Below the pieces are notes generated by a model. It was given only the letters and a program-made list of their open reading frames with translations, searched no databases and had not been told where the DNA came from. Shown here in pieces: positions 38,001 to 50,185 of a stretch of DNA of 64,000 nucleotides. How positions within the stretch are numbered: position 1 is the first letter of the stretch; every line of letters starts with the position of its first letter. A program made the position numbers and the translations under genes. Origin of the DNA: Atrichornis clamosus (taxonomy: Eukaryota > Chordata > Aves > Passeriformes > Menuridae); the NCBI GenBank assembly GCA_013400975.1, contig WBMZ01015587.1, positions 62,001 through 126,000 of the forward strand, in the 5' to 3' direction.

Positions 38001-38990
38001 ACGATCATGAATTGAGGCCTGAGAGTGCTCTCTGCAAGCTCTGAAATTGCCTTTGGGAAACTGGCAATGTTTGGCATTTCCTGACTGTATATATTTTATG
38101 GAGTATATTATTCACAAACATAAAATGTGCATTAAATAAAGGTAAAACTGTGTCCAAAGCGGTGGGGTCATTAAAGATCCCATGGCACTTTATACTTATT
38201 GTGGGTGTTAGCCCTGGTCTTCTGGCCAAAATCAATTTGGCAATTACAGGCTGTTTGCCTAAATTCCCAAGCAGTTTCAGTCAGATGCCATATTCCTCAC
38301 TTCCTCCTGAGACTATTGAGTAGCAGCATTGTGTGCTGCTCAACAGTTTCTGTGTTTCATCTTTTAAACGGCTGTAGTGGCCAGGTCAGAAATGGGAAAA
38401 GCGAGAAAAAATAAGTGGACACTTGGAAGGTTTTATTTGTCTTGGGAGGATCTTTGTGGGGTTGCTTTTTGTTGGGTTTTTTTTTGCTATTTTGGTTTGG
38501 GTTTTTGTTTTTTCATTGGTTTGATTTTTTTTTTTTAATCGTTAGTTATTTAGTTTAAAAGTAAAACCAAAGAGAATTAAGACATCCCCAAAAATAAGGA
38601 TCCAGCTAATCTGCAGCCACATTGGAAAAATATGGTTACAAAATGTTCTTTAGCCCTGACCCAGTTACAACCTGAATTTAATTTGCTGCCTACATTGCCC
38701 GTGGCTGTAATGCATCTCAGGAGCATGTTATTCACATGATAGGGTCTGATCCAACACCCATTCCTTTCTGTGAGAGTCAGACTGCTGCTGCTAATAAGGA
38801 TGGCATAATTCTCTCCTCGTCGTTATGGGTGCAATCGTGTGCCAGAGGTTACATGCTCCCTTCAGGCACATGCTTTTAAAGAAAGAGTTTATTGTGCACT
38901 TCGGTGGAATCTGGAGCTGAAGCACAGAAGCCATATGTCAGGGGCTAGCTGTTTTTATATGGAGGCTTGCCATAGTTACAGCTGTAGGTA
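35073..38990. other. Unique non-coding sequence with a T-rich stretch
   Basis: No gene recognised. A long T-rich, TTTGG-containing low-complexity stretch lies at about 38455-38540. At 35990-36060 a compact block includes CATCATGGCAAC, which resembles an RFX-factor half site, followed by TTAATCTTAATG; this could be an enhancer fragment. 38820-38990 is CpG-containing near 38817-38835 and looks unique and possibly constrained. All functional readings are inference. Confidence 0.4.
38455..38540 (+). repeat. T-rich low-complexity stretch
   Basis: Runs of 5-12 T interrupted by GGG and GC units. Read on the minus strand it is A-rich and could be a decayed oligo(A) tail, but no retroposed body is recognisable beside it. 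Confidence 0.6.
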
Positions 38991-39070
38991 ATTATTACAA
39001 ATAATAATGACTAACATTTATGTAACAGCTTTCTCCGAGCATCTCAAATCACTCAGTAAGCCTTATAAAT
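38991..39070 (+). mobile_element. Decayed ancient SINE/LINE-tail fragment
   Basis: AATAATGACTAACATTTATG, then CAGCTTTCTCCGAGCATCTC and AAATCACTCAGTAAGCC, resemble from memory the opening part of old amniote SINE-type repeats ('...ATAGCACTTT...ATCTCAAAGCACTTTACAAA...'). Short and diverged. The block from 39083 onward appears to be a different element. Confidence 0.35.
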
Positions 39071-39082
39071 TGATTACAAATC

Positions 39083-39178
39083 CTGAGCCAAATTCTACTT
39101 TCATTCATATATGCACAACGATGCTGGTAATCTCCACTGGGATTAATATGTGTAGCTGAGGGCAGAAGTTAGTCCTGT
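39083..39178. mobile_element. Ancient palindromic MITE-like element
   Basis: The left arm GAGCCAAATTCTACTTTCA (39085 onward) and the right arm TGTAGCTGAGGGCAGAAGTTAG (39151-39172, first 20 bases decisive) are imperfect reverse complements. They resemble a widespread sauropsid palindromic repeat with arms like 'GGGCCAAATTCTGCTCTCAGTTACAC'. A CTCCACTGGGATT centre (39132-39144) fits the same family. Arms match at roughly 60% by eye. Confidence 0.4.
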
Positions 39179-42100
39179 GCATACATGTGTGTACATGTGC
39201 AGCACGTATACACACACTTAGGTAGGGGTATAGAGATTGGTTCACTTGCTGGCTGAAAACTGGAGCTGTAATACCATTTGAGCAACATTCAGCAACAGCA
39301 AAAGCAAGTTGGGATTAATAAATATTTCCACAGAACAGTTTTCTTTGGAAAATTGGGCTTTGTGTTAATAAAAAATTTTCATTTGGACAAATAAACCAAT
39401 CTCCAAAGAAATCAGAAAGAAAGGAATCGGTCTCTGCTCTTGGGTTTTTTCTGAAAAACTAAATATCTTCAGCATATCAAAACAAGATATTTGCATATTA
39501 CCAGAGTGAAATATATTTCCCATAATGAAAATAAAATACTGTGACATGTCTTTGGTTTTTTTCCCTTGATGAGTGATCTGTGAGAAAACAAAGAATAACT
39601 TTCTCATTGACAACAAAATCAAATCTGGAGGAGTCAAATTTCCCGTGAAAAGAAATTCTGTTTTTCAATCAGATCTCCTCAGCAAGGAGATCAGGACAAA
39701 GATAATGAGCCTGAAGCCTTTGTTCTCTGATGTTTACATAACTCAGGAGAAATGGACAAGAGGAGCCTTTGCATCATCTTTTAACTTCCCACCTCCTTTG
39801 AGTTTGGTTTAGCAAAAGTTTGCACCTGCATATTGTTCTAATACTTGCATGTTAGTAAAAGAGAAGAAAGGCAACTGTTTTTAAATGAAATTCTTATATA
39901 GGGGAATTTTGGATGAGCAGAGCATAATCACCATGATTATGAGTTAATCAAGAAGCTGAAATAAACAATCCATCTCCTGCAGTGAAAATTTTCTCTAGCA
40001 TTGTAAGAGGCCTCCAATTCCAGCCTAACCCAGGGAGAGGAGAGTCAGGATGTGAATATATGACACTGTTTCCTACCACACGTGGCTTTTTATGATTTTC
40101 CATACATGTATTGAGTGGGCACAAGTCTGCTTATCCAACAGAAAGAAAAGTATGGGTGACATGGCAGCAGACGAACGTAACAAGTCTCAAGATTCTGGAC
40201 AGCTTCAGAAACCATAATCAAAGAACATAAATCAGTGAGACAAAAAGTGCAAAGTATTTACTCTGATGCAAATATAAGAACACTCAGATTCCACAGCAAC
40301 AGTTGCCTTCTACAATATCTATTAAAACGAACAGCACCAAAGTATTTATTTTAGAAATTAAAAAACACCCTAGTGAATTATTCATCTCCTTCTCTGACTT
40401 AAGAGGAGACAGTATGGTACAGCACAGCTTGTTGTAATATACAGCAGCATTTTGATCTGCAGATTTAAAGAATTTCAGATTGCTTAGAGATACATGAGGC
40501 TCCGTGGTGGTATGTAACATAATTTCTCACACAGTCTAACCACTGGAACAACTCTTGCCTTAGAGGAGGTAAGTGGTAATGTGAAACATGTTGTTTCCTA
40601 TTGTGAAGTTTTAAAGAAATACGTTACATGCAAATAATTAGACTTTTTCCTTCATTAATATTCTAGTTAAATATATGCTACTAAGAGGCAGCTCTGGGAC
40701 AGCTCAGACAGCTTGGCTGATACATAATACAAACAAGGGCCCTTGCTAGATCACGCATTGATGTTTTTCATAAGAATAATTCCACTGATTTCAGAAAAAT
40801 TTCTCTGTATTTACTGAGGTACATCCGACAAGAGAATCAGGCTCAAAGCAATTCTATTGACAGTTTGAAAAAGCTTACTCTAATCTCCACAGAGAAACAT
40901 AATAGTTGAGATTTCCATTTAAAAAATATCTGTTTTGATGAAATATAAAAGCATATGCTTTAACAAGCTGCTGCACCATTTTCAATCAGCACAAAAGCAC
41001 AGATCACATTTTAGAGAGGTATTGTGAAATATTTTTAATGAAACTTGCACAAAAGTTCACCCTCTGAGAAAACTCAGTCTACCAGACTAATACATCAATA
41101 GAAAAGAAAATGAAACGTGAAAACAAACTCTAGTTAGATGACGATAGGAAATGTTAGCTAGCCTAGAGGAATGGAAAGGCTTGGAATTTAATGTAAAATT
41201 TAACTCTTCTTTTGACATAGGCAACTATCAATGCTTCTTTGGTTGCAAAGTCTACAGATACAGAGGCTATTTGTTGAGGAGTCAGGTGTAAAATAAATTA
41301 TTCTGGGAAAACTCTCATATCTTTGGCAGGCCTGAAAAATCAGGTCAGCTATTAAGGACTATAAACATAGGTCTGTCTCCATTTTGGATTTTTTTCCCAG
41401 CATCCTTGTACTCAAATCATCTATACAAAAGTGCTGCTTCTTCCTGTAGTCTGTTTATGGCTGCATTTCTTCTGTGACTCTTTAAGTCACATAATGCAGC
41501 ATTTTTGCTTCTCCAGCCAATGGCTAGGTCTTCATCTGTGCTTGTGAAGGAAGGAGATAACCTAAGAGCTTTTTTCTACCTTGTCTGCATTTGAATCTCA
41601 ATTAAAAATGCAACCTGTCATAAGAAGGCATGAAGTGTGACCAGTGCTGAGGGCTCAAACCTTGTACTGATCACCCGCAAGGCCAGATCGGGGCTGATCC
41701 TGCTAAGGATCTGCAGTGGGACATGCTGTAGGATTGGGTTGAGCCCCTTTGCTTTTACAGGACCACCAGCATGCACTCGGCAAAGTCCCTCATCCTGCAG
41801 ATACTCAGTTTCCCAGAAGTGAAATGTGAATAGAAGACCTTCTATTATTTTTCACCTAGGCCTCTCCTATCAGTTTTGATATAAAATATTCAGGCACAAT
41901 TTATTCCTATTGGATGTCTGAGCTGCATCCCACACAATGAAGCCCCCAGTCTCCAGTGGTGCCTCTTGTAATACAAATAAACTATAGTGATAAATATGTC
42001 TCTCAAGGAACAAGTTTCCCTAAGTCAATGGAGTTCAGAGCAGCCCCCTTAGGCAAATTCACCCTTTCATGCTTAGCATTTAAAACTCATTTTATGAGCT

Positions 42101-44358
42101 GGTTATATGTTTATAATGTTTAATCTTTGCCTAATACTTTTTATGGGGTCCTTGTGGATGAAGGGTACACTTAGAGGGAAGTCAGGCTATGTGAAAACTG
42201 CTTACAACAAGAGCTGGAAGGAATGGCTAGCTGAGAATTGGGGAATAATCCTATACGTTCTTAACACCAGAACTTGAAAATGAGGGAATTATGCGTCTTT
42301 TCTGTTATTCTGCAAATTTTTCCCAGCTTCTGTTTTGGGCCATGAATGTTTCCCTGTAGCCAATGTAGATATGCTAATGGCTGGATGACCCAGGCCATTA
42401 TTATATTGTCTCATAATAAAACCAACAATAACTTGCCTTCTCAAAGCCTTAACGGATTGCAGTGAGGATATTCAGCCCTTAAAACTCCCACTGACTGTTG
42501 CTGGAGGCACCCACACAGAAGGCTGACCTTTAATCCTTTTGCACCACTTCAAGGTAACTCTGCTCACTGCTCTTTGCAGTGGCTGGTTCTCATGGGAAGT
42601 ATCTCTATAATACTTGCTAGCTATAAAATGCCATTCTTTTTAACTCAAAGGAAATAAATTTGTGCTTTCTGCAGAGGATGGAGCAAGTTTTGGGGCTGTC
42701 GGTCCCTACTGATGACCTATGGCAGCATCCCTCTGCTCATCTGCACAAAAGTCTTCCTCATCCTCCTTCATCCCATCATTTCTGAACCTCCTCTGTGAAC
42801 TTGTGATAGAATGAGCTGTCCAAAGTAAAAAGCAAAGCTCAGCTCCTAGAACAAAAGGACATCTCTGATGATTTCAAGATACTTTGTGTCATGGTCTCTG
42901 CACTCCTCTTGCCTTTACTTCTTTGTGCGGATCTCTGTAGGTAGAAACATTTGTTCCCACACGCTGGATGGCTTGCAGTACATGCACCCATGAACACCCT
43001 CTATCCACCTTCACAGAAAAACAGTCCCTTGCTTTCTACACTCACACAAGCTTCTTCCTGCTACATTGCCTCTTCATAAAGCTTTGTAAACACCAGCAAA
43101 CGCACGTGGTAGAGAGGCTCTGCCAACCCACCAAACACTCAGGGCTAACAGAATGGAGCTCTGTAAAATGTCCCTCTCAGAGCACTCTAAAGCATCCACA
43201 AATCTACCATCACAACCCAGGGAAAACCCTGGTATTACCCAGGGCTGACACTGAGCTGGCACTCCCAGCCAGCTCTCTCACACAGAGGGAGTACTGAGGG
43301 ATTGGGCAATGTGAACCCTGATCTGTTATGCACGGGGCCTCGCTGCTCACACTGCTCGTTCTGGTGATCACATGAACACTGCAAGACCCTTGACTTTGTT
43401 CTACGCAAGTGCAGACCGCTGACATAAAAAAGTTACATTTTCAGAAAAATAACCTGAAACAGGCTCTCCTTTATGGAAAACAACTCATTATTTCAAACAG
43501 TTCCTTTGCAGAGCAGGTGCCTCTGCCTCTTCGGGTATCAAGCTCAGCTAATGTTTTGATTGCAAATAAACATCTGTCTCACTTTTAACTCACTTACACT
43601 GACAGATCCCTGTAGCCATTTGCAGTACAATGTGGTGTGAAATCATCCAAGTGAACGGGAAATCTTAACTGTTACTCTTGTCACTCTCAGTCAGCACTGC
43701 AGGCTCTTACACCAAGTGACACCGGTAATGGACAAAAACGTGATGTGCTGGTATTTATCTAACACAGCGGCAGAGCAGGAAGCCCCTAAATACTCATTTA
43801 AGATGTTGACCTGAGCAAAAATAAAAAACGAATTATTCGGATGATGATCCAGATCAAAGGCTGCAAAAAACACAGAGATTATTTAAGCTGTAGAAAAACC
43901 TTTTTTGGCTTGCATAGTGCTTTTAAGCAATTTTCCTTGTACTATACTCAGAAGGTTGCAATGGATAGTAATTATTTCAGTCTTTAATACAGACTTCAGC
44001 CCCCCTCCTTTTTCTCCTCCCTCAGAGAAAAAAACTTATAGGTAGTAATTTTCCTTCATTGGCCAACACATGGCTCTGTGTGAAGAATACTCTGGATATC
44101 CAGCATGATGTAGGCTTTGATGGATGGAAATAAAAGATCATTCTCTGCAAGCTGGAGCTGAAATGTTAGCCTTTGAGAGCAAAGGTTATTTTATCAGGAA
44201 ATAAATCAGAGCCCTCTTTCATTACTGGGTTTTTCCGTGCTCATCTCAGTGATGACTAGGGTGTGTGTTCAGACCACAGGAATCTGAAGAACCACCCAGT
44301 CGCTTCATCAGTCCTAGAAGACGACAGGGCCCAGAGTCAAAGTAGCACCATCCTGGAA

Positions 44359-44396
44359 CTTTTTTTTCTCTTTTTTTTTCTTTTTTCCTTTTTTTT
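44359..44396 (+). repeat. Pyrimidine-only tract (T-rich, 38 bases)
   Basis: Uninterrupted C/T with T runs of 6-9. It is not followed by an AG at acceptor distance, so it is probably low-complexity sequence rather than a splice site. Confidence 0.65.
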
Positions 44397-45259
44397 GCAT
44401 TTGGTCTTATTTCTGTTTGTTTGTTTGGATGTTCTCATTTATAGGCTGGTGGTTACAGTTCATTCCATGGACCCTGAGCCAACAGACTCTGGGTTTTTCT
44501 CCCAGCAGCCTGTCCCCTGTGCTGCCATGCCACAAAATGCCATCCCATGGCTCTTCCTGATCCACCCCCCGGGAGTTGCCTTTCCCCAGGCTGTGGGGAG
44601 CACATGAGATCCTTCTGCAGATCAACACCCGTGGCCCTTCAGTGCTTTTCTTCCAAGAGAAGGCTTGGCCCTGCTGTCTGACACAGTTCACTGCCAGCTC
44701 CTTGTGTGTGGCACCGGGGCCACCACAGGGGCAGCTCCTGGGGACATGGCTGTGGAGCCTCCAGATCCCCACTGAGTGACGGGACGCATTATTAGACCTT
44801 TCCTAAGGAGGTGTGCAGGAGGGAATTTCACTCTGCCCCTGTGTCTAAGCCAGGGGAAAGGAAGGGCCCGACTGTAGTGTTGAGTTGGAGAGGAAGGAAG
44901 GGAGGGTTTGGGGAGACAAACAGTGGATGGCAAGGGAAGGAGGCACTGGGAGAAGCCAGCACATAAATAAACATCCCCCAGGGCGGATGGCACAGGCTGC
45001 CAGCAGGGCAGAACAACAAGTGGCCAAGTGGGAACAGGGCCTGGGTACATGAGTGAGCAAGAAGGGTGAACACAGGCCTTGCCAGGAAGCCAGCTCCATG
45101 CACTATCCACAGCCCCAGGCCCGCAGCGCTTCCCTACATCAGTCCTCAAATAAACTGGGACACCACACCTTCAAGAAAAGATACAGCTATTTATAAGCAT
45201 TCCAGCTATGCCTTTGATGCTATTTCAAAACCCTAAGATATAATTTAGGGTTGGTTGGG

Positions 45260-45276
45260 TTTTTTTTTAAAAAAAA
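45260..45276. repeat. T9A8 palindrome
   Basis: Nine T then eight A, followed by a purine-rich AGAGAG region. A rigid A-tract and self-complementary run with no further signal. Confidence 0.7.
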
Positions 45277-45529
45277 GAGAGTATCAGAGAAGAGAGAAAA
45301 AAAGAAGTTTAAAAAACAGAAATAAAGTCCTACCATCACATCTCACGACTGACCTACAAACCTATAGTTATCACTCAGCCCCTGCCTTTCTGGCAATCAG
45401 ACTTTTTAACTCGCTGATTTATCACTGAAATTTTATACCATTAAGTGTGTATTTTTTTCCAAATATGAATTTTACATTTATCAGCTGCTAAACATATGCT
45501 ACAAGTGCCCCTTCAGGAATCATAAAAGG

Positions 45530-45640
45530 TATCACCATTTTACAGATGGAAAAACTAAGACATCAACATACTAGATGACATAGCAAGTTTGCCAAAGCAA
45601 GCCTATGTCAGAGATAAGGTGAGAGCATGACTGCTTCATT
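45530..45640 (+). mobile_element. Decayed MIR-like SINE fragment
   Basis: CACCATTTTACAGATGGAAA followed by ACTAAGACATC, GACATAGCAAGTTTGCC and GTCAGAGATAAGGTG tracks the well-known MIR core ('CCATTTTACAGATGAGGAAACTGAGGC...CTTGCCCAAGGTCAC...GGCAGAGC'). Plus orientation. It is diverged with small indels, and both ends are lost. Confidence 0.55.
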
Positions 45641-47461
45641 TTCCGTTCTGATGCTAAATGTCAAGCTTTTCTTTTTAAGCTATTCTATTTCAACCTGGCA
45701 ACAATTTTAAGTCTGACTGGAGAAATAAGATCTTCGAATTGAATGTGTTTCAGCGATCTCACTGTGACTCTTACATTTATTTTACACCAAAGTCTTGCCT
45801 GGGTGGATTATTTTCCCCTGTTCTTGACAAGACTGTAGATTATAAAATGTCTTAATTATTCGACATACCCCATATTTTTTGATACCTCCTGCTTATATCA
45901 CAAAGGTCATGAAGGAGTTGTGAGATCCAAGCTTTAGAAGTGTCATTGATCAAGATCCATGCAATGATATTAGCCACCATAGAAGGTTCCTTTGGATAAA
46001 GTAAGCAGAACATGTGCTGCTGCAAGTGGGTCATCTCATCAGGACCTCTTTCACTCACCCATATTTTGCACAGCTTGTAGTCAGAATGGTTGTGAAAAGT
46101 CTCTGGCTAGGTTTGCAAGGGGAGCATCAACCTGGAAGGCTCTGCCCTGGCCTCTTCAAAGGAGGTGAGAGGAGATTTGGAACCAGCGTTTCATCATCCT
46201 GAACATGTACATCAAATCTGATAAATTTTAGAAGGTGGCATTTTAACCATGGCTGTGATCTTTTCTGGTCCTGGTCTTGTGCCCACTATATCAGTCACAT
46301 GATATGAGAACAGCAGCTGGGTTTATCACAGCATACATTTTCTTCTATCTAATTACTGTCCTGAAGTCTAAATTATCTGCACAGCTTCGTTTGAAGTCTA
46401 TAATGCATGTTTTGAATATCCCTTAAACTTCCTCTTGGTCTTGCAAAATCTTTGTTTGCTCTGGAAGGCTTCTTGAGCACCCACCATATGGAGCAGCAAC
46501 CAACAAAGGCAGTGTCTTCAGGTAAATGAAAGAGACAGAGTCTAATATGCCAAAATTCAGCAATTGCATCTATGGCATGAGTATATTACATTACATTTAC
46601 ATTCTTTCACTCCAGAAGTGCAGTCTCAATTCATCTCCTTCTTTAAGGCTTCTTCATGCTGCTCAGATCATACAAAAAGAAATGCTTTAAGGTATCAGAG
46701 CCCTTCTGCTAGGAAACATTATCTGCCAGCTGACTTGGGAATGATGTAATAACTCTGGCCCTCTCAAGGCAGTGACCCTCGAGGGAAGGAGGGAGAGCAA
46801 TGGGAAGGCCAGGGCAAGGCCAGGAAAGATGAAAGGCATGCATGAAGAGGGCAACACGCAGAGTATGAGGATGCCTGGATGCTCTGACCCAGCTCAAAGG
46901 ATGCTGCTCCAGGGCATCCATCAGAGCCCAAGAGGAGTCCTGAAACACTGGGAAATGCAGCCATGGCTCCCAGCCTCACAGAGGGTATTTTATCCATACT
47001 GTGCTCTTGCATGCGACTCTATACATACCTGCTGAGTTTAACATTTGTGATAGCCTGAGCACATTGCCGAAGACATGGTACTTAACTGTGTGGTAGGGGA
47101 AAGTTACCAAAATATACTGTGAACAGACTTTTCTTAAATACCATTTTCAGAATGCCTTAAGGATTATTCACCTCATTTTAAATACATACTGTATTTTAAA
47201 CCTGCTTAAATATATCTTTAACTGAAGACTGGACAAGTTCCAACAAAGTCATCCATGTAGTTGAGCAAATGATACTCAATTTATGACCATATGTTATTTT
47301 ATTAAATAAAAAATGACAAAAACTTTCATTGCCAAAGGAAAAAAAAATCTTCCCAGAAAACATGTATTTACTTAATATTATGGCTGCAATACAAGTTAAG
47401 AGAAGCCAAGAGATTCAAAATCAAGGCTATCCTTTATGCTTTTACCCAGCAGCTACATGAG
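45641..47461. other. Unique non-coding sequence
   Basis: No gene or repeat recognised. Overlapping frames at 46709-47035 on both strands lie in a purine-rich patch. The stretch ends at a strong splice-donor match (GAG|GTAAGAG, junction after 47461). Confidence 0.4.
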
Positions 47462-47645
47462 GTAAGAGCCGAGTGCCAGCCATAACTTGCATTTCTTGTC
47501 CAGCACTGGTTAATGTACCAATTTGTACGTTATGGAAACAGGCTTCATCTGTTCTGTCAAACCCTTTCTTGCTTTTGCAGTGCCTACAAAAAGTACCCAG
47601 CAGTATCTTCTTCCTGACTCTTTTATCTTCCTTCTTTTTTTTAAG
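47462..47645 (+). other. Possible 184-bp intron (donor and acceptor motifs)
   Basis: The donor GAG|GTAAGAG starts at 47462. The acceptor at 47645 is TTCCTTCTTTTTTTTAAG, with a branch-like CTGAC about 30 bases upstream (47614-47618). A second good acceptor, CTTGCTTTTGCAG, ends at 47580. Such a cluster is uncommon but can arise by chance. There is no transcript evidence. Confidence 0.2.
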
Positions 47646-47684
47646 CCAGAGCTGCTGCAGACCAGCCATCCCTGAGAGGACACC

Positions 47685-47804
47685 ATGGCAGACTTGTGGG
47701 GCTTGGTGCTCGCAAGTCTTTTGGTGTTGGTGGTGGTACTTGACAGCCTGGCCCCAAACCCAAGGACAGACTTTCCTGGGAGAGGCAAAACCTCAGAAGC
47801 CTGA
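47685..47804 (+). other. Candidate 39-codon small ORF with hydrophobic N-terminus
   Basis: The ATG at 47685 has a near-ideal start context (ACACCATGG). It lies 39 bases downstream of a strong splice acceptor and runs 39 codons to TGA 47802-47804. Residues about 4-19 (LWGLVLASLLVLVVVL) form a hydrophobic helix, followed by a polar, Pro/Arg-containing tail (DSLAPNPRTDF...). This is the shape of a signal peptide (possible cleavage after SLA) or a single-pass micropeptide. I do not recognise it as any known small membrane protein. A 244-codon frame (47473-48207) overlaps in another phase. It could be chance, a first coding exon or a real microprotein. Confidence is low because neither conservation nor expression can be seen. 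Confidence 0.2.
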
Positions 47805-50185
47805 GGGATGTAGGGGCAGGATGGGGGCCAGTGGCTGGCTGAACCAAGGGGCCAGTATGTCCTGGTACAGGGAGTGCCTCGGGCTGCTGAGCTGTGCAGC
47901 AGCCACACAGAGCAGGCAGGGGAACATGCTGCATATTCCTGCAGCTTTGGGCAGCTCCAGGCACCAGCTGCCTCCACCCGACACCTCTGCACTCACACCT
48001 CTGGACTCAGCTACCCTCTCAGTGTACACTCCAGGCGCTACAGGCACGAACGTGGAGCTGATCCCTGTCCTGAAGCAACAGTCAGATGGGTTTTCCCATA
48101 CTCTAGATCCAGCAGGAATGAGACCAATGTACAGCAATGTACAGCAATACCAGCACCTACAAAATTTTATTTTTCCTATTTGTTCTGATTTCTCTCTTCC
48201 ACCGTAATTCAGAAGCACCCAGAAAAATCTCAGGATTTCACAGGTCCCACCCAACCTTGTGATAAGGTGCCCAGAACCAAGAAGAGCTGAGCATTTGCCT
48301 CAGCAGCAGTAGCTGCAGTCCACAAACTGGTGAGCCTCAGTCCACAAATCCACTATTGTTTACCATATAGGTTGCATTAAGCTAAACACCCGAGCCACAG
48401 ACCAAGACACCGTTGTGTCAGGTTCTGTGCAGCCTCAGAACTGAGGGGTGATCCTCACTCTGACAAGCACACTGGGAGGAGAACTTGATATTGTTCTTGC
48501 AGATGAGCTCTCTTCATTTCTCTGTACCAGTATCACAACATACAAGCAAATATTATTTCCCAATATATTTTCTGGAGTTCCCTTGTCCACAGCATTTGTT
48601 CTCACAGCAACACAAGGAGAGATGAGAAGGATATGTGCCAGGGCTGTGTGGGAGAAAAGTTCCCCATTAAGGGTTTGTAGGGTGAATGGCTTGCACTTCA
48701 ATTCAGTGCATGCTAGCTGACAGGCTAGAGGACTAAAGGACTGCATACCAAGTGGAATTAAGATGTGCTAGTTTTCCTAGCTCCTATAATTTGTAAAGAA
48801 CGGAAAGAAAAAAATTCTTTTGGAATTAATCTATTTCTTATGCTCATTCCAGCTGTGCTTAATTTACCCTCTGCTATTTCTCCCTCTGATCAAGGAATGC
48901 TGTATCCTTACATTCATATTTCCCCTTAAAATCCCTGTGTTGAGCAGAGCTTTTCTTAATTGTTTTAATATGCTGCATTCTGGGATGGGAGAATCTGATC
49001 CAGAGTGACAACTGCTCGTTGTCCCCCAGCATCGCTGCAGCCCCTCTCCCCATCCCCAGCTGCCAGCCGGGGGTCTGTCATCCACCCAGCAGCCCCTGCT
49101 CACTGCCCACTCCCCTCCAGGCTGTGGCGCAAGCAGGCTCTGGCTGCAGCCCACACTGGCCCATTTGACCCAACTCTGCACATGCAGAGAAGCAACTACA
49201 TTATGTGCTCGACACAGTGACACCAAGCACCCTGCGGCAAAGCCAGAATATTCCCCTCCGCCTGGCTCGCCTTCATTCATGGATTAAAAGGCGAGCAAGA
49301 GGCCTTCAGGCAGTCAGAAGGAACCAGGCATCCTGGCAAGCCTGCCCAGCCGTGATTTAGCAACCAGTGTGCCAGATGGACCAAGCCTGGAAGGGCAGGG
49401 ATGGGGCAACGTCAGGCCAACAAGGCAAAGGGAGTGCAAAAGGGAGAAACCAGGGAAGAGGAGGGGAGATTCAGAGGACTTTGCGGTTTTGTACATATGT
49501 GTTTGCGTCGACTTGGCTTGCAACAGGTTTCCGTCTGGAGCCCCTCAATAACCTGGGCTCTGCACTCAGCCTGCTCTTGTATACCAGAAGGGCTGCTACA
49601 CAGAGCATCTGTGCTACAGGCAGCCTGAATACTTGCCCCTAGATCTAATGTGACACCTCTCTGCAGGCAGAACAAGAGCCCTCCACCATCAAGCAGCTTT
49701 GGCTGGACCACTGACACTTGTATCTGAGCCCAGACCCAGAGCAAGGACACATTTTCCACCACCTTCACCTGCCAGGTTCCTACTGACACACCCTGCAGAT
49801 GAGGCATTGCAAGACCATGAGAGTAGTAGCTACCAAACCACAGCTCTGTGTTCTTCAAGTGAACAGAGAGTTTCCACGGGTTGTCACTCTGGTTTCATTT
49901 TTCTTGTGGGCCAGGCATTTGTCCATGTAACAGTATCCCATACCTCAGCCAATGTGTTATTCTGTTCAGCAGGACAGGAGTGTCTGGGAGGTGAGTACGG
50001 ACCTCTCCCGAGGATTAACCACAGAGGGATAATGTATCTAGACCCCTCCATAAGACCAGACTGAACATAACACAGCACTTTGCCAAAATAATCACCCCAT
50101 GTAGGCCACTCTCATGCTCTGTGCAAGTCATCAGGTCTAACTTATGTGGCAGAACTGTCCAGCAAAATAGGAATTATATAACAAT
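47805..50185. other. GC-richer non-coding sequence
   Basis: No gene recognised. 47805-48080 and 48985-49470 are GC-rich, and overlapping frames on both strands follow from that. A direct repeat of CAATGTACAG lies near 48125-48146. No polyadenylation hexamer sits close enough behind the 39-codon ORF to close a gene model. Confidence 0.4.

Larger units (their letters stand above)
39179..45529. other. Unique non-coding sequence
   Basis: No gene recognised. At 41685-41745 a GGGGCTGATCCTGC...TTGAGCCCC arrangement may be another decayed palindromic MITE. 43691-43873 retains five CpGs in AT-rich DNA and has a 60-codon minus frame. 44359-44396 is a pure pyrimidine tract. 44500-45130 is GC-rich with overlapping frames on both strands. 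45260-45276 is T9A8. None amounts to a gene. Confidence 0.4.

Noticed and set aside
43691..43873. Cadherin-like fragment (AAFDLDHHPN on the minus strand)
   Set aside because: The resemblance to a cadherin Asp-rich motif is a few residues. No repeat spacing or neighbouring cadherin motifs.
44359..44396. Splice-acceptor polypyrimidine tract
   Set aside because: No AG follows within acceptor distance. It continues into TTTG simple sequence.
44407..45149. Overlapping minus-strand frames (84-153 codons)
   Set aside because: Several phases are open at once in GC-rich DNA. No family resemblance.
47473..48207. Longest open frame in the window (244 codons, plus)
   Set aside because: It overlaps competing frames on both strands in a GC-rich patch, starts inside the possible intron, has a low-complexity Ser/Cys-rich translation, and resembles no family.
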